Below are positions 1-5,579 of a stretch of 6,866 nt of DNA, piece by piece. This DNA comes from Nitrososphaera sp. UBA217 (GTDB taxonomy: Archaea > Thermoproteota > Nitrososphaeria > Nitrososphaerales > Nitrososphaeraceae), in NCBI GenBank assembly GCA_002501845.1, contig DAOL01000027.1, positions 4,762 to 11,627 of the forward strand, given 5' to 3'. A program made the position numbers and the translations under genes. Each line of letters opens with the position of its first letter. Within the stretch, counting starts at the first letter, position 1. The notes beneath the pieces were generated by a model, which saw nothing but the letters and a program-made list of their open reading frames with translations, was not told the DNA's origin and did no database searches.

Positions 1-14
1 TTAGGTGCTAGCTC

Positions 15-20
15 TATTAT
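15..20 (+). promoter_or_regulatory. TATA-like box for the 97-residue gene
   Basis: TATTAT lies 25-30 bases before the ATG at 45. This is the archaeal TATA-to-start distance expected for a transcript that begins at or next to the start codon. No Shine-Dalgarno-like sequence precedes the ATG, which fits leaderless translation. A run of six T (28-33) between box and start could also be the terminator of a gene outside the window. Confidence 0.4.
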
Positions 21-44
21 TACAAGCTTTTTTCAGCTGCTTTC

Positions 45-338
45 ATGAACCTAGAAGAAGCAATCAAGATTCATTTAGATAATAAACGAACGCGAATGAA
101 CTCAAAAGCCTCCATAATTAATAGAAGTACTGAACTCCATATCCGAACCATTGAAGGTGCCCCACGTGACTCAAAGTCACTCGAAATGCGGATAGCGCAA
201 AAGAAACGGGAAAAGCAACGATCAGCTTCTTTTGAAATTGCGGACAAGATTTCTGTCGAGCTTGAAGCCCTAGAGAGGCTTTTGGCGATGGTAAGGGCGA
301 GGGAAGAAGGACGGCCTATTGACGGGTACGCTTACTAG
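45..338 (+). CDS. Small basic protein of unknown function (97 aa)
   Basis: I do not recognise this family. The protein is rich in Lys, Arg and Glu and has no signal peptide or membrane segment. The middle (about residues 45-65) is strongly basic (motif AQKKREKQR). Residues 62-88 read as an amphipathic helix with leucines in heptad-like spacing (VELEALERLLAMV), so a DNA- or protein-binding helical protein is possible but only a guess. The ATG start is favoured by a TATA-like box 25-30 bases upstream and by the lack of any in-frame upstream start in the window. It stands alone: the next gene on this strand begins 170 bases later behind its own promoter-like sequence. A perfect inverted repeat (GTGACT-CAA-AGTCAC) sits inside the coding region at 166-180. 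Codon use looks ordinary. It is probably a real gene, but its coding status rests on length, promoter position and composition alone. Confidence 0.55.
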   Translation: MNLEEAIKIHLDNKRTRMNSKASIINRSTELHIRTIEGAPRDSKSLEMRIAQKKREKQRSASFEIADKISVELEALERLLAMVRAREEGRPIDGYAY

Positions 339-386
339 CAAATCTCATTTAAACAATGTCTTCGTTATTGCTTTACGCCAAGAGTC

Positions 387-436
387 GAGCCCAAAAGCCG
401 GACCGTCTGCTTGCATAACCCCGGCGAGTAGGGCTC
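387..436. other. Two-helix inverted repeat in the spacer (structured RNA or terminator candidate)
   Basis: GAGCCC (387-392) pairs perfectly with GGGCTC (431-436). Nested inside, GCCGG (397-401) pairs perfectly with CCGGC (421-425). The two helices are separated by a small internal loop (AAAA on one side, GAGTA on the other) and capped by a 19-base loop. This gives 11 G+C-rich pairs in a spacer that has no gene. It could fold as RNA on either strand. No T-run follows on the plus strand, so a classical terminator is unlikely there. Function unknown. Confidence 0.45.
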
Positions 437-442
437 ATTCTA

Positions 443-453
443 GAACAATGTTC
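443..453. promoter_or_regulatory. Operator-like palindrome upstream of the response regulator
   Basis: GAACA-A-TGTTC is a perfect inverted repeat with a one-base centre. It begins inside a second palindrome, TTCTAGAA (438-445). It ends 8 bases before the TATA-like box of the response-regulator gene, a position where an archaeal regulator could block or assist TFB/TBP binding. The core AACAATGT also occurs once at 352-359. The regulator is unknown. Confidence 0.3.
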
Positions 454-461
454 CTAAGACC

Positions 462-469
462 TTAAATAA
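462..469 (+). promoter_or_regulatory. TATA-like box for the response regulator
   Basis: TTAAATAA is the best archaeal TATA match in the spacer. With the usual 26-27 base distance, transcription would begin near 491-492, leaving a leader of about 17 bases before the ATG at 509. The leader has no clear Shine-Dalgarno sequence. Confidence 0.45.
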
Positions 470-508
470 CTAATTTCATTCTCTCCAGAATTAAGACTCC
501 TAAGCGAT

Positions 509-889
509 ATGCCTGCAAGACTGCTCGTGGTAGACGACGAAAGAGACATTTGCACTGTTCTTAGCCAGAGCCTGAAAAATGCCGGATACGAGGTTGATAG
601 TTTTACCGACCCGGAAGAGGCTTTATCTAAATTTACCTCAGGTCGATATGCACTAACGTTACTCAATATAAAGATGCCCCGAATTAATGGATTTGACGTC
701 TTCGAAAAATTGCAAGCCATTGACAAAAATATCAAAGTCTGTTTTCTGACTGCATTTGACCGAGATTTCAGCGATGAAATGAACAGTCGCTTTCCTAGGA
801 TTCAGCTCAGGTGCTTTCTGCATAAACCTATCAGTTTGCAAAAGGTCGTTCAGGCGATTAACGAAGAATTGAAAACAGAGGATACATGA
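509..889 (+). CDS. Stand-alone receiver-domain protein with Asn at the phospho-acceptor site
   Basis: This is a single CheY-like receiver domain of 126 residues that fills the whole protein, with no DNA-binding or enzymatic output domain. The acidic pocket is present at D9-D10-E11 (motif LLVVDDE). The switch Thr is at T81 (FLTA). The conserved Lys is at K106 (FLHKP), with aromatic F103 before it. The phospho-acceptor position, normally Asp in the pattern LLDIKMP, is Asn53 here (LLNIKMP, codon AAT at 665-667), so ordinary Asp phosphorylation by a histidine kinase should not occur. The N-terminal and C-terminal parts otherwise look intact, so this is not obviously a decaying gene. It may act as a constitutive or phosphorylation-independent partner-binding module. 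No histidine kinase is in the window. The ATG at 509 sits about 17 bases after the predicted transcript start. Family assignment is firm; the biological role is not known. Confidence 0.93.
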   Translation: MPARLLVVDDERDICTVLSQSLKNAGYEVDSFTDPEEALSKFTSGRYALTLLNIKMPRINGFDVFEKLQAIDKNIKVCFLTAFDRDFSDEMNSRFPRIQLRCFLHKPISLQKVVQAINEELKTEDT

Positions 890-904
890 AAAAAGAAAGA
901 AGAG

Positions 905-932
905 GGCGGGAAAAGAGTCTCCCTCTCCTGCC
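905..932. other. Hairpin just after the response-regulator stop codon
   Basis: GGCGGGA (905-911) pairs with TCCTGCC (926-932), giving seven pairs including one G-T, with a 14-base loop. It begins 15 bases after the stop codon. A 4-bp CCAA/TTGG repeat (931-944) follows directly. It could mark the 3' end of the transcript, but no T-run follows immediately; the first T5 is at 986-990. Confidence 0.3.
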
Positions 933-947
933 AAATCAAATTGGTTT

Positions 948-965
948 ATCCCTGCTACAAGGGAT
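948..965. other. Perfect 6-bp hairpin in the spacer
   Basis: ATCCCT (948-953) and AGGGAT (960-965) form a perfect stem with a six-base loop GCTACA. Two further U-G pairs would extend it outward. Together with the repeat at 905-932 it makes the first 80 bases after the response regulator rich in potential structure. A T5 stretch follows at 986-990, so this pair of hairpins plus T-run may be the terminator region. Confidence 0.3.
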
Positions 966-970
966 GGCTT

Positions 971-1110
971 TGCAACAGTTGTGGATTTTTGTTCAGGGAT
1001 AGTTGGATTAGTTGGTTGATTGACGGGTGGCGCATTTTCTTTTGATGTAGCTGAGCCGTTTGGGGTGTTTTGGCCGGTATTAGTAGGCGTCCGGATGGAA
1101 GGAATAGGCA
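971..1110. other. G+T-rich spacer with no convincing gene
   Basis: By hand count about 99 of 140 bases on the plus strand are G or T, a strong strand bias with TTGG-like short repeats around 1001-1019. No plus-strand frame of useful length runs through it. The opposite strand keeps an open frame (GTG at 1111, reading left) whose first 50 or so residues are rich in Pro, Thr, Asn and Gln. That frame then runs antisense through most of the response regulator, so I do not call it a gene. Confidence 0.4.
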
Positions 1111-1112
1111 CG

Positions 1113-1118
1113 TTTTAA
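1113..1118 (+). promoter_or_regulatory. TATA-like box for the 91-residue gene
   Basis: TTTTAA lies 26-31 bases before the GTG at 1144, the distance expected for a transcript beginning at about 1142. No Shine-Dalgarno-like sequence lies close to the start, so leaderless translation is likely. Confidence 0.4.
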
Positions 1119-1143
1119 TGGGATTCCCGCCACAATTCTGCAT

Positions 1144-1419
1144 GTGGCTGACTGGTTCAAAAACAGGGGTTTTGGAGGCTCTGATGACGAAATAGACCAG
1201 CTTACCAAGACCATAAACGAGCACAGCGACGAACAGAGAAAAATCAAGTCTCAGTTCAACAAGGCGATGAACAACTTTGCTGCCGAGCGATCGCTCGAAA
1301 CCTGCCTTGATGCCTTGAACCTGTCAATGCAGCTCGCAAATATCAGGGGTAAGTTGGCGGAGTCTTACGAGTACTATGCAAGAATGCTTGAGCGCGAAAT
1401 AACAAGATTAACCAAATAG
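1144..1419 (+). CDS. Helical protein of unknown function (91 aa), GTG start
   Basis: I do not recognise this family. The protein has a short N-terminal segment (ADWFKNRGFGG) and then a long, almost uninterrupted helical region from about residue 15 to the end, rich in Glu, Lys, Gln, Asn and Leu. This suggests a helical hairpin or coiled coil. No signal peptide, membrane segment or metal-binding motif is seen. The start is GTG at 1144. An ATG two bases earlier (1142) is out of frame and stops after 17 codons. A TATA-like box 26-31 bases upstream supports a leaderless transcript starting here. Its stop codon lies 2 bases from the stop codon of the convergent 165-residue gene, so the two 3' untranslated regions must overlap if both are transcribed past their stops. 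A perfect 14-bp palindrome lies inside the gene at 1284-1297. Composition and length look like a genuine small soluble protein. Confidence 0.65.
   Translation: MADWFKNRGFGGSDDEIDQLTKTINEHSDEQRKIKSQFNKAMNNFAAERSLETCLDALNLSMQLANIRGKLAESYEYYARMLEREITRLTK
1284..1297. repeat. Perfect 14-bp palindrome inside a coding region
   Basis: CGAGCGATCGCTCG reads the same on both strands and encodes part of the segment AERSLE. Its core GCGATCGC is the octamer known as HIP1 in cyanobacteria, but a single copy here does not indicate that system. A palindrome of this length is expected by chance about once in 16 kb, so it is only mildly notable. Confidence 0.35.
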
Positions 1420-1421
1420 CG

Positions 1422-1919
1422 TTAGTCGGGTACCGGGATCGGCATTGTCAGCTTTTGGAACTCCTCAAAAAGTGCATAGCCCGACCTTTCATTCAGAAAG
1501 AGCAAGAACATTCCTTCGTCCATCAGGTTCTCGAGAGCCACGCTCAACTCCTCCACTTTTATAGTTGGCATGTAAGACAGCGAGTCCGTGACGAGCATCA
1601 TGTTTGTATTTTCATAGTTGTCCAGAAGGTCGAATAGCATTGATTCAAGCAAGCCCAAAAGGCCGGTATCATGCCGGTCTATTTTTGGCCGAAAATATGT
1701 TGCAATCGTTTCTTGGATATCACCGGCTTTGGAGCCCACCAGAAGCGAATTAAAGATCCGTTCGCCCTGATCAAAGACCTTGTTTTCTTCGAGCTGATCA
1801 TAGTCGTTCGATATGAAGAAATCTTTGCAGCCCTTTATCAGCTGCGCTTCTGTCATCCAGACACTCCGGCCCTCGTTCATGCGGGCAAAGTACGTCCTTG
1901 CTGCAATCATCCGCGTCAA
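1422..1919 (-). CDS. Acidic protein of unknown function (165 aa)
   Basis: I do not recognise this family. The sequence is soluble-looking and acidic. An N-terminal basic stretch (about residues 1-25) is followed by alternating helices. A hydrophobic patch around residues 86-97 (LLGLLESMLFDL) and another around 130-142 (LMDEGMFLLFLN) look like buried helices, not membrane spans. It ends in a Pro-rich tail (MPIPVPD). No catalytic or metal-binding motif stands out. The longest reading starts at TTG (1919); an in-frame ATG at 1910 (residue 4) is a reasonable alternative. The TATA-like TTTAAA at 1947-1952 would place the transcript start near 1923, so either choice works, with a leader of about 4 or 13 bases. 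It follows the hydrolase gene by 34 bases on the same strand. It may be read with the long operon, but its own promoter-like box suggests at least partly independent expression. Confidence 0.7.
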   Translation of the reverse strand: MTRMIAARTYFARMNEGRSVWMTEAQLIKGCKDFFISNDYDQLEENKVFDQGERIFNSLLVGSKAGDIQETIATYFRPKIDRHDTGLLGLLESMLFDLLDNYENTNMMLVTDSLSYMPTIKVEELSVALENLMDEGMFLLFLNERSGYALFEEFQKLTMPIPVPD

Positions 1920-1944
1920 GTCATTCTTGGCTGCAACCTAACTT

Positions 1945-1954
1945 ACTTTAAAGT
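1945..1954 (-). promoter_or_regulatory. Palindromic TATA-like element overlapping the hydrolase stop
   Basis: ACTTTAAAGT is a perfect 10-bp palindrome with the TTTAAA core at 1947-1952, 28-33 bases before the TTG at 1919. Its last base is part of the TAA stop of the upstream hydrolase gene (1954-1956). This matches an archaeal TATA box for the 165-residue gene and suggests a transcription-unit boundary inside the gene cluster. Confidence 0.4.
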
Positions 1955-2829
1955 TACTGGAATACGATGCGGTTCCTGATGGTGCCAAGCTTTTCTATCG
2001 TAATTTCGACGACGTCACCGTCCTTGAGATATTTTGGCACTTTCATAGACATGGCGACTCCTGCAGGTGTGCCTGTCGAGATGATGTCGCCAGGCTCGAG
2101 CGTCATGGTTCTGCTCAGTATCGATATTATCCTCCTGATAGGGATGACCATGTTGGAGCTGGACGAATTCTGCCGCACCTCGTCGTTTACCTTGGTCACT
2201 ATCTTGAGGTTCTGCGGGTCTGTGACTTCATCCTTGGTTGTTATCCAAGGGCCGCAAGGCGCAAACGTATCAATTCCTTTGCTGCGCGTGAACTGTTTGT
2301 CCTTAAACTGTATGTCGCGGGCAGAAACATCATGCAGGATCATGTAGCCAAAGACCGAATCAAGCGCTTTGTCCTCTGCGACTTTTCTTGTTACCTTTCC
2401 TATGACCACAGCAAGTTCGGCTTCGTAGTCAAGGCGAGTTACAAATGATGGGCAGATGACATCTTTGTAAGGTTCGTTAAGTGCTGTTCGGGGTTTCATG
2501 AATATCACCGGCTCGTCTGAGGGGGTGACTCCTGCGTCGCGGCTGTGATCATAATAGTTGAAAGCGAGGCAAATTATTTTCTCCGGGTTTGGTATTGGCA
2601 CCAATAGCTCGATGTCAGTCACCTTCTGGCCATACTTTAGCTTGCTCTTGTGTTGCCTGACTTCGTCAAGCCAGCCCCGGAACATGAAGTCCTTGATGGT
2701 TGGTGGGGCAGGTATGCCTGTCTGTCGTTGTATTTCCGCCTTTGTGACAATAGACTTGCCATCGTCGGAAATAATGCCGTACGTCTCCTTTACCTTGCTG
2801 TCCCTTATTCTTGCTACCTTCATTGTCAT
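1954..2829 (-). CDS. Fumarylacetoacetate hydrolase (FAH) family enzyme
   Basis: This is a 291-residue member of the FAH family, Mg/Mn-dependent enzymes that cleave or decarboxylate acylpyruvate-like substrates in the cytosol. An N-terminal segment of about 80 residues leads into the catalytic domain (about 83-290), which opens with IICLAFNYYDH. The metal ligands are E136 and E138 (YEAEL) and D167 (LHDVSARD). Q174 and K184 match the conserved Gln and Lys of human FAHD1, and H95 matches its catalytic His. The spacings H95 to E136 (41) and E136 to D167 (31) agree with FAHD1 as I remember it. The family signature STGTPAGVAM is at 251-260. The partner of the catalytic His is Asp98 here instead of the usual Glu. 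The ATG at 2829 abuts the gltX stop. A second ATG at 2823 has AGGT 8 bases before it (2832-2835) and may be the true start. Substrate unknown: acylpyruvate hydrolase, oxaloacetate decarboxylase and aromatic-pathway hydrolase or isomerase are all possible. Confidence 0.9.
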   Translation of the reverse strand: MTMKVARIRDSKVKETYGIISDDGKSIVTKAEIQRQTGIPAPPTIKDFMFRGWLDEVRQHKSKLKYGQKVTDIELLVPIPNPEKIICLAFNYYDHSRDAGVTPSDEPVIFMKPRTALNEPYKDVICPSFVTRLDYEAELAVVIGKVTRKVAEDKALDSVFGYMILHDVSARDIQFKDKQFTRSKGIDTFAPCGPWITTKDEVTDPQNLKIVTKVNDEVRQNSSSSNMVIPIRRIISILSRTMTLEPGDIISTGTPAGVAMSMKVPKYLKDGDVVEITIEKLGTIRNRIVFQ

Positions 2830-4563
2830 TTACCTGTGCGTCATGATTGCGGTTTGATCGTCATCAATCCTGCAGAACCCAAATCTTACGAACTGGACCC
2901 GTGCGTCCGGCTTCAGGCGGGACACGAAAGATTCTGCAAAGCCCCGCGCAATTTCGAGGCTGTTCGTGTTGTATTCTTCACCTATGTACAGTTCCTTGGG
3001 AATCAATACCTTGTACTCAACTATATCATTCTTTGCAATCCACTGCACCTTGGGCATGGACTGGCGAATCTCATCGTCTCCAACTTTGGCGGCTATAGAT
3101 AGGGCCCCGTTTCTCAAGTCAACGCCTGTTATCTTGATGTTGAACAGCTCGATGAGCCTGATCTCGGTGCCCACCTTAAGGTTGGCAGCGTCGTCACCGG
3201 AGATATAGAGCAAGTCTCCTGCCTTTACCTTCCTTGTCCCAAGGGTAGCGTCTGTCGGGTGATTCTTGAGCATGACCTCCATTTCCCGGGCACCCTGCAC
3301 TCGCACCTCCGCCGGGTTTTTCACAAAAAAAAGCCTAGGCGATATGGGATCGATTATTTTCCTGTTGAACGCTTCGAGCGCCTCAAACGGCGGCTTGGTT
3401 TCTGCAAGCGTAAAGCCAAGCGACAGCACGAACTTGCGTATCGCCTCCGGCACAAAGCCTCTTTTCCTAAAGGCGGCAAGCGTTGGGAGCCGTGGGTCGT
3501 CCCAGCTCTTTATTGTGCCGTTGTCGATCAGCGGTCTTATCTTTCGCTTTGAAACCGGAATCCCTTCGAATTCAAGCCTAGAAAACTCGATAAGGTGTGG
3601 CTTCCTTAGTTTCAGTCTTTCAAGTATTGCAAAGTATAGCGCATTGCGTAGTTCGTACTCTTTTGTCCTCAGGGCGTGCGTTACGCCGTCGATGCTGTCC
3701 TCTATAGGCGCTGCAAAGTCGTACGTGGGCCAGACTCGCACTTTATTGCCCAGCTTGGGGTGTTCGCCTTCTATTATTCTGAATAGCGCGGGGTCGCGCA
3801 TCGCAGTGTTCTGGTCGGCCATGTCGCCCTTGAAGCGTACGATGGCTTCATTCTGGTCGTACAAGTCGCCAAACATTTTCTCGACTCTTTCAAGCGCGAT
3901 TGCCGGGTCTTGCCTGCATTCGCACGGGAGCCCCTTTCCACGCAGGTCGTGTATAGTGTTCTGGCTGCAGGTGCACACATATGCGCCGTCCAGCTCGATC
4001 AATTTCCTGCCATAGTTGTGCAAAAGGTCGATGTCGTCTGAAGTGTTCTTGACAATGTCCGGCTTGACCCCGAGCCACTCCAAACCTTCGGCAATGGCAT
4101 CATAATACTCCAGTTTTTCCTTGAGCGGGTTCGTGTCGTCAAAGCGCAAGATCAACCTGCCAGCGTACAAGTGTGCATACTCTTCGTCAATTATTGCCGC
4201 TTTTGCGTGTCCGATGTGCGGATAGCCGTTTGGCTCCGGGGGAAACCGAGTGACGACCTTGCCATGCACAGCTCCTTCAAGCTGTGGTAATTGTAATTGT
4301 TGTTCTGTCCTTTTTTTGGCTGCCGTCTCGCCGGGTGCAAGCTCTTCCAAGAGCAACTTTTGATCTGCCACCGAGATTGCATTTATTTCATGTACCATCG
4401 CCTTGATCTCCGGGATCAACGCCTTTATCTGGCTGCGGAGTTCGGGCTTTGAGCCAATGAACTTGGCAATTACAGCGTCAACCTGGGCCTTGCCGTCATG
4501 CTCGACTGAATTCTTTAACGCGATGACTTTGATGAACTTCTCAGTGTCCGCGTCAATCGGCAC
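2830..4563 (-). CDS. gltX: Glutamyl-tRNA synthetase, archaeal type
   Basis: This 577-residue cytosolic class I aminoacyl-tRNA synthetase attaches glutamate to tRNA using ATP. In archaea the enzyme is normally non-discriminating and also charges tRNA-Gln, for later amidation by GatDE. An N-terminal helical domain of about 100 residues, typical of archaeal GluRS, precedes the Rossmann core. The HIGH motif is at 116-119 (PHIGHAKA). A zinc-binding CxC...CxC knuckle is at C197, C199, C214 and C216. The KMSKS-equivalent loop is VSKRK at 337-341. The C-terminal third (about 400-577) is the beta-barrel anticodon-binding region expected for archaeal GluRS and GlnRS. A bacterial-type helical anticodon domain is absent. 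Length is normal. The start is GTG at 4563, 5 bases after the GGPP synthase stop, with AGGAGT (4575-4580) 11 bases upstream. It is co-directional with the isoprenoid genes and followed directly by the FAH gene, so it is probably cotranscribed with both. Confidence 0.97.
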   Translation of the reverse strand: MPIDADTEKFIKVIALKNSVEHDGKAQVDAVIAKFIGSKPELRSQIKALIPEIKAMVHEINAISVADQKLLLEELAPGETAAKKRTEQQLQLPQLEGAVHGKVVTRFPPEPNGYPHIGHAKAAIIDEEYAHLYAGRLILRFDDTNPLKEKLEYYDAIAEGLEWLGVKPDIVKNTSDDIDLLHNYGRKLIELDGAYVCTCSQNTIHDLRGKGLPCECRQDPAIALERVEKMFGDLYDQNEAIVRFKGDMADQNTAMRDPALFRIIEGEHPKLGNKVRVWPTYDFAAPIEDSIDGVTHALRTKEYELRNALYFAILERLKLRKPHLIEFSRLEFEGIPVSKRKIRPLIDNGTIKSWDDPRLPTLAAFRKRGFVPEAIRKFVLSLGFTLAETKPPFEALEAFNRKIIDPISPRLFFVKNPAEVRVQGAREMEVMLKNHPTDATLGTRKVKAGDLLYISGDDAANLKVGTEIRLIELFNIKITGVDLRNGALSIAAKVGDDEIRQSMPKVQWIAKNDIVEYKVLIPKELYIGEEYNTNSLEIARGFAESFVSRLKPDARVQFVRFGFCRIDDDQTAIMTHR

Positions 4564-4568
4564 GGGTA

Positions 4569-5579
4569 CTACAGACTCCTGCCCACTACAAAATCTGCCG
4601 AAAACTGGAGCGACCTTCTGGCGTCAGAATCGCCATAGCCTTCTATTGCTTTCAGCGCGTCATTCATGTACTTTCTCGCCTCATTCCTTACCTCTCGATC
4701 AATCCCAATGTCTGAGATGACCCTCACTGCCTCCTTGATGTCAGAACTTGATGCCCTGTCCCTTGCTCCGAATATTTTCAGGACCTTATCCCGCTTTTCC
4801 CCTTTTGTACTGTTCAGTGCAAGAAGAATAGGATATGTCTTTTTTCCTTCCCTGATGTCGTTGCCGGCGGCTTTGCCTGTCAGTTTAGGATCCCCTGTAA
4901 CGCCTATCAGGTCATCCACCAGCTGGAAGGAAATTCCGATGTTGCGGCCAAATGATGAGAGGTTCTGGATATCACGCGAGGTGTGATTTTGTGCCGAGAG
5001 TGCCCCCAGCGCGCAGCAGACTTGAAAAAGCGCCGCCGTCTTTTTCCCAATCATGTCGATGTACTGCTGCACGGTTGGAAACTTGCTGCTCGACGCATAT
5101 CCAATGTCTGTGGCCTGGCCTTCGCAGATTTCTGTGCAAGCCCGCGAAAGTTGCGCAACCATGCTTGTGATGTCACTCTCGGGAATTCCAACCTTTCTGC
5201 CGTTAAACGTGATGAGCTGAAATGATTTTGAAAACAGGATATCGCCGGCTAGTATGGCAAGCGGCATACCATAATAGCGATGCACGGTAGAAGCGCCGTG
5301 TCGCATTTCATCGTTGTCCATGATATCATCATGCACCAGAGTGAAATTATGCACGAGCTCAACTGCAGCAGCTGCAGGCAGCGCCCTCTTGACAGAGCCA
5401 CCGAGCATTTCGCAGCTCTTGATTACCATGAAGGGTCGCAAACGTTTGCCCCCCGTGCGTATCAGATGCGATGATGCTTGGTAGAGCTCCTTTGGCTTGC
5501 CTTCAAGGGAACGGAGGATGAATTCGTTTACGGTACAAGCATAAGATTCCAGCTCGCTTTTGATGCTGCTTGCTTTCAT
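4569..5579 (-). CDS. Geranylgeranyl diphosphate synthase (type I)
   Basis: This 336-residue all-helical trans-prenyltransferase condenses DMAPP with three IPP units to give C20 GGPP, the side-chain precursor of archaeal ether lipids. The first Asp-rich motif is D84-D85-I-M-D88 (LVHDDIMDND). The substrate-binding GGKRLRP is at 43-49. The second Asp motif is D222-D223-L-I-G226 (FQLVDDLIGVTGD), in which the last Asp is Gly. Conserved K236 and the KKTYP segment (246-250) follow. F79 lies five residues before the first Asp motif. That is the position where the Sulfolobus acidocaldarius enzyme has the Phe that limits the chain to C20, so GGPP is the likely product. A longer-chain synthase is less likely. 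The ATG overlaps the isomerase stop by 4 bases (ATGA, 5576-5579), and AGGAGG lies at 5593-5598, so translation is probably coupled. The symbol varies among archaea (idsA, gds), so it is left blank. Confidence 0.95.
   Translation of the reverse strand: MKASSIKSELESYACTVNEFILRSLEGKPKELYQASSHLIRTGGKRLRPFMVIKSCEMLGGSVKRALPAAAAVELVHNFTLVHDDIMDNDEMRHGASTVHRYYGMPLAILAGDILFSKSFQLITFNGRKVGIPESDITSMVAQLSRACTEICEGQATDIGYASSSKFPTVQQYIDMIGKKTAALFQVCCALGALSAQNHTSRDIQNLSSFGRNIGISFQLVDDLIGVTGDPKLTGKAAGNDIREGKKTYPILLALNSTKGEKRDKVLKIFGARDRASSSDIKEAVRVISDIGIDREVRNEARKYMNDALKAIEGYGDSDARRSLQFSADFVVGRSL

Noticed and set aside
356..418. 20-codon open frame in the first spacer
   Set aside because: Too short, ends inside the loop of the inverted repeat, and has no Shine-Dalgarno site.
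387..447. H/ACA guide RNA (hairpin followed by AGAACA at 442-447)
   Set aside because: The upper helix is only 5 pairs without a kink-turn, and the ACA lies about 19 bases from the upper helix, not 14-16. The pocket is too small.
339..508. tRNA or other classical RNA gene in the first spacer
   Set aside because: No T-arm GGTTCRA-like box, no acceptor-stem pairing of seven bases and no CCA-proximal pattern.
659..1111. Minus-strand open frame of 150 codons with a Pro/Thr/Asn-rich start
   Set aside because: Its second half runs antisense through most of a clear response regulator and shows no recognisable domain. The start is GTG without promoter or Shine-Dalgarno support. The spacer part is kept only as a finding.
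1653..1666. GCCCAAAAGGCCGG resembling GCCCAAAAGCCGG at 389-401
   Set aside because: One lies in coding sequence for Gly-Leu-Leu-Gly and the similarity stops at the edges; probably coincidence.
3266..4015. Plus-strand open frame of 249 codons opposite gltX
   Set aside because: It is a Ser-rich shadow of a well-supported glutamyl-tRNA synthetase gene with all motifs in place.
5363..5377. CTGCAG-type repeat in the GGPP synthase gene
   Set aside because: It encodes a run of alanines (AAAA near residue 70) and is not a perfect palindrome or tandem repeat.
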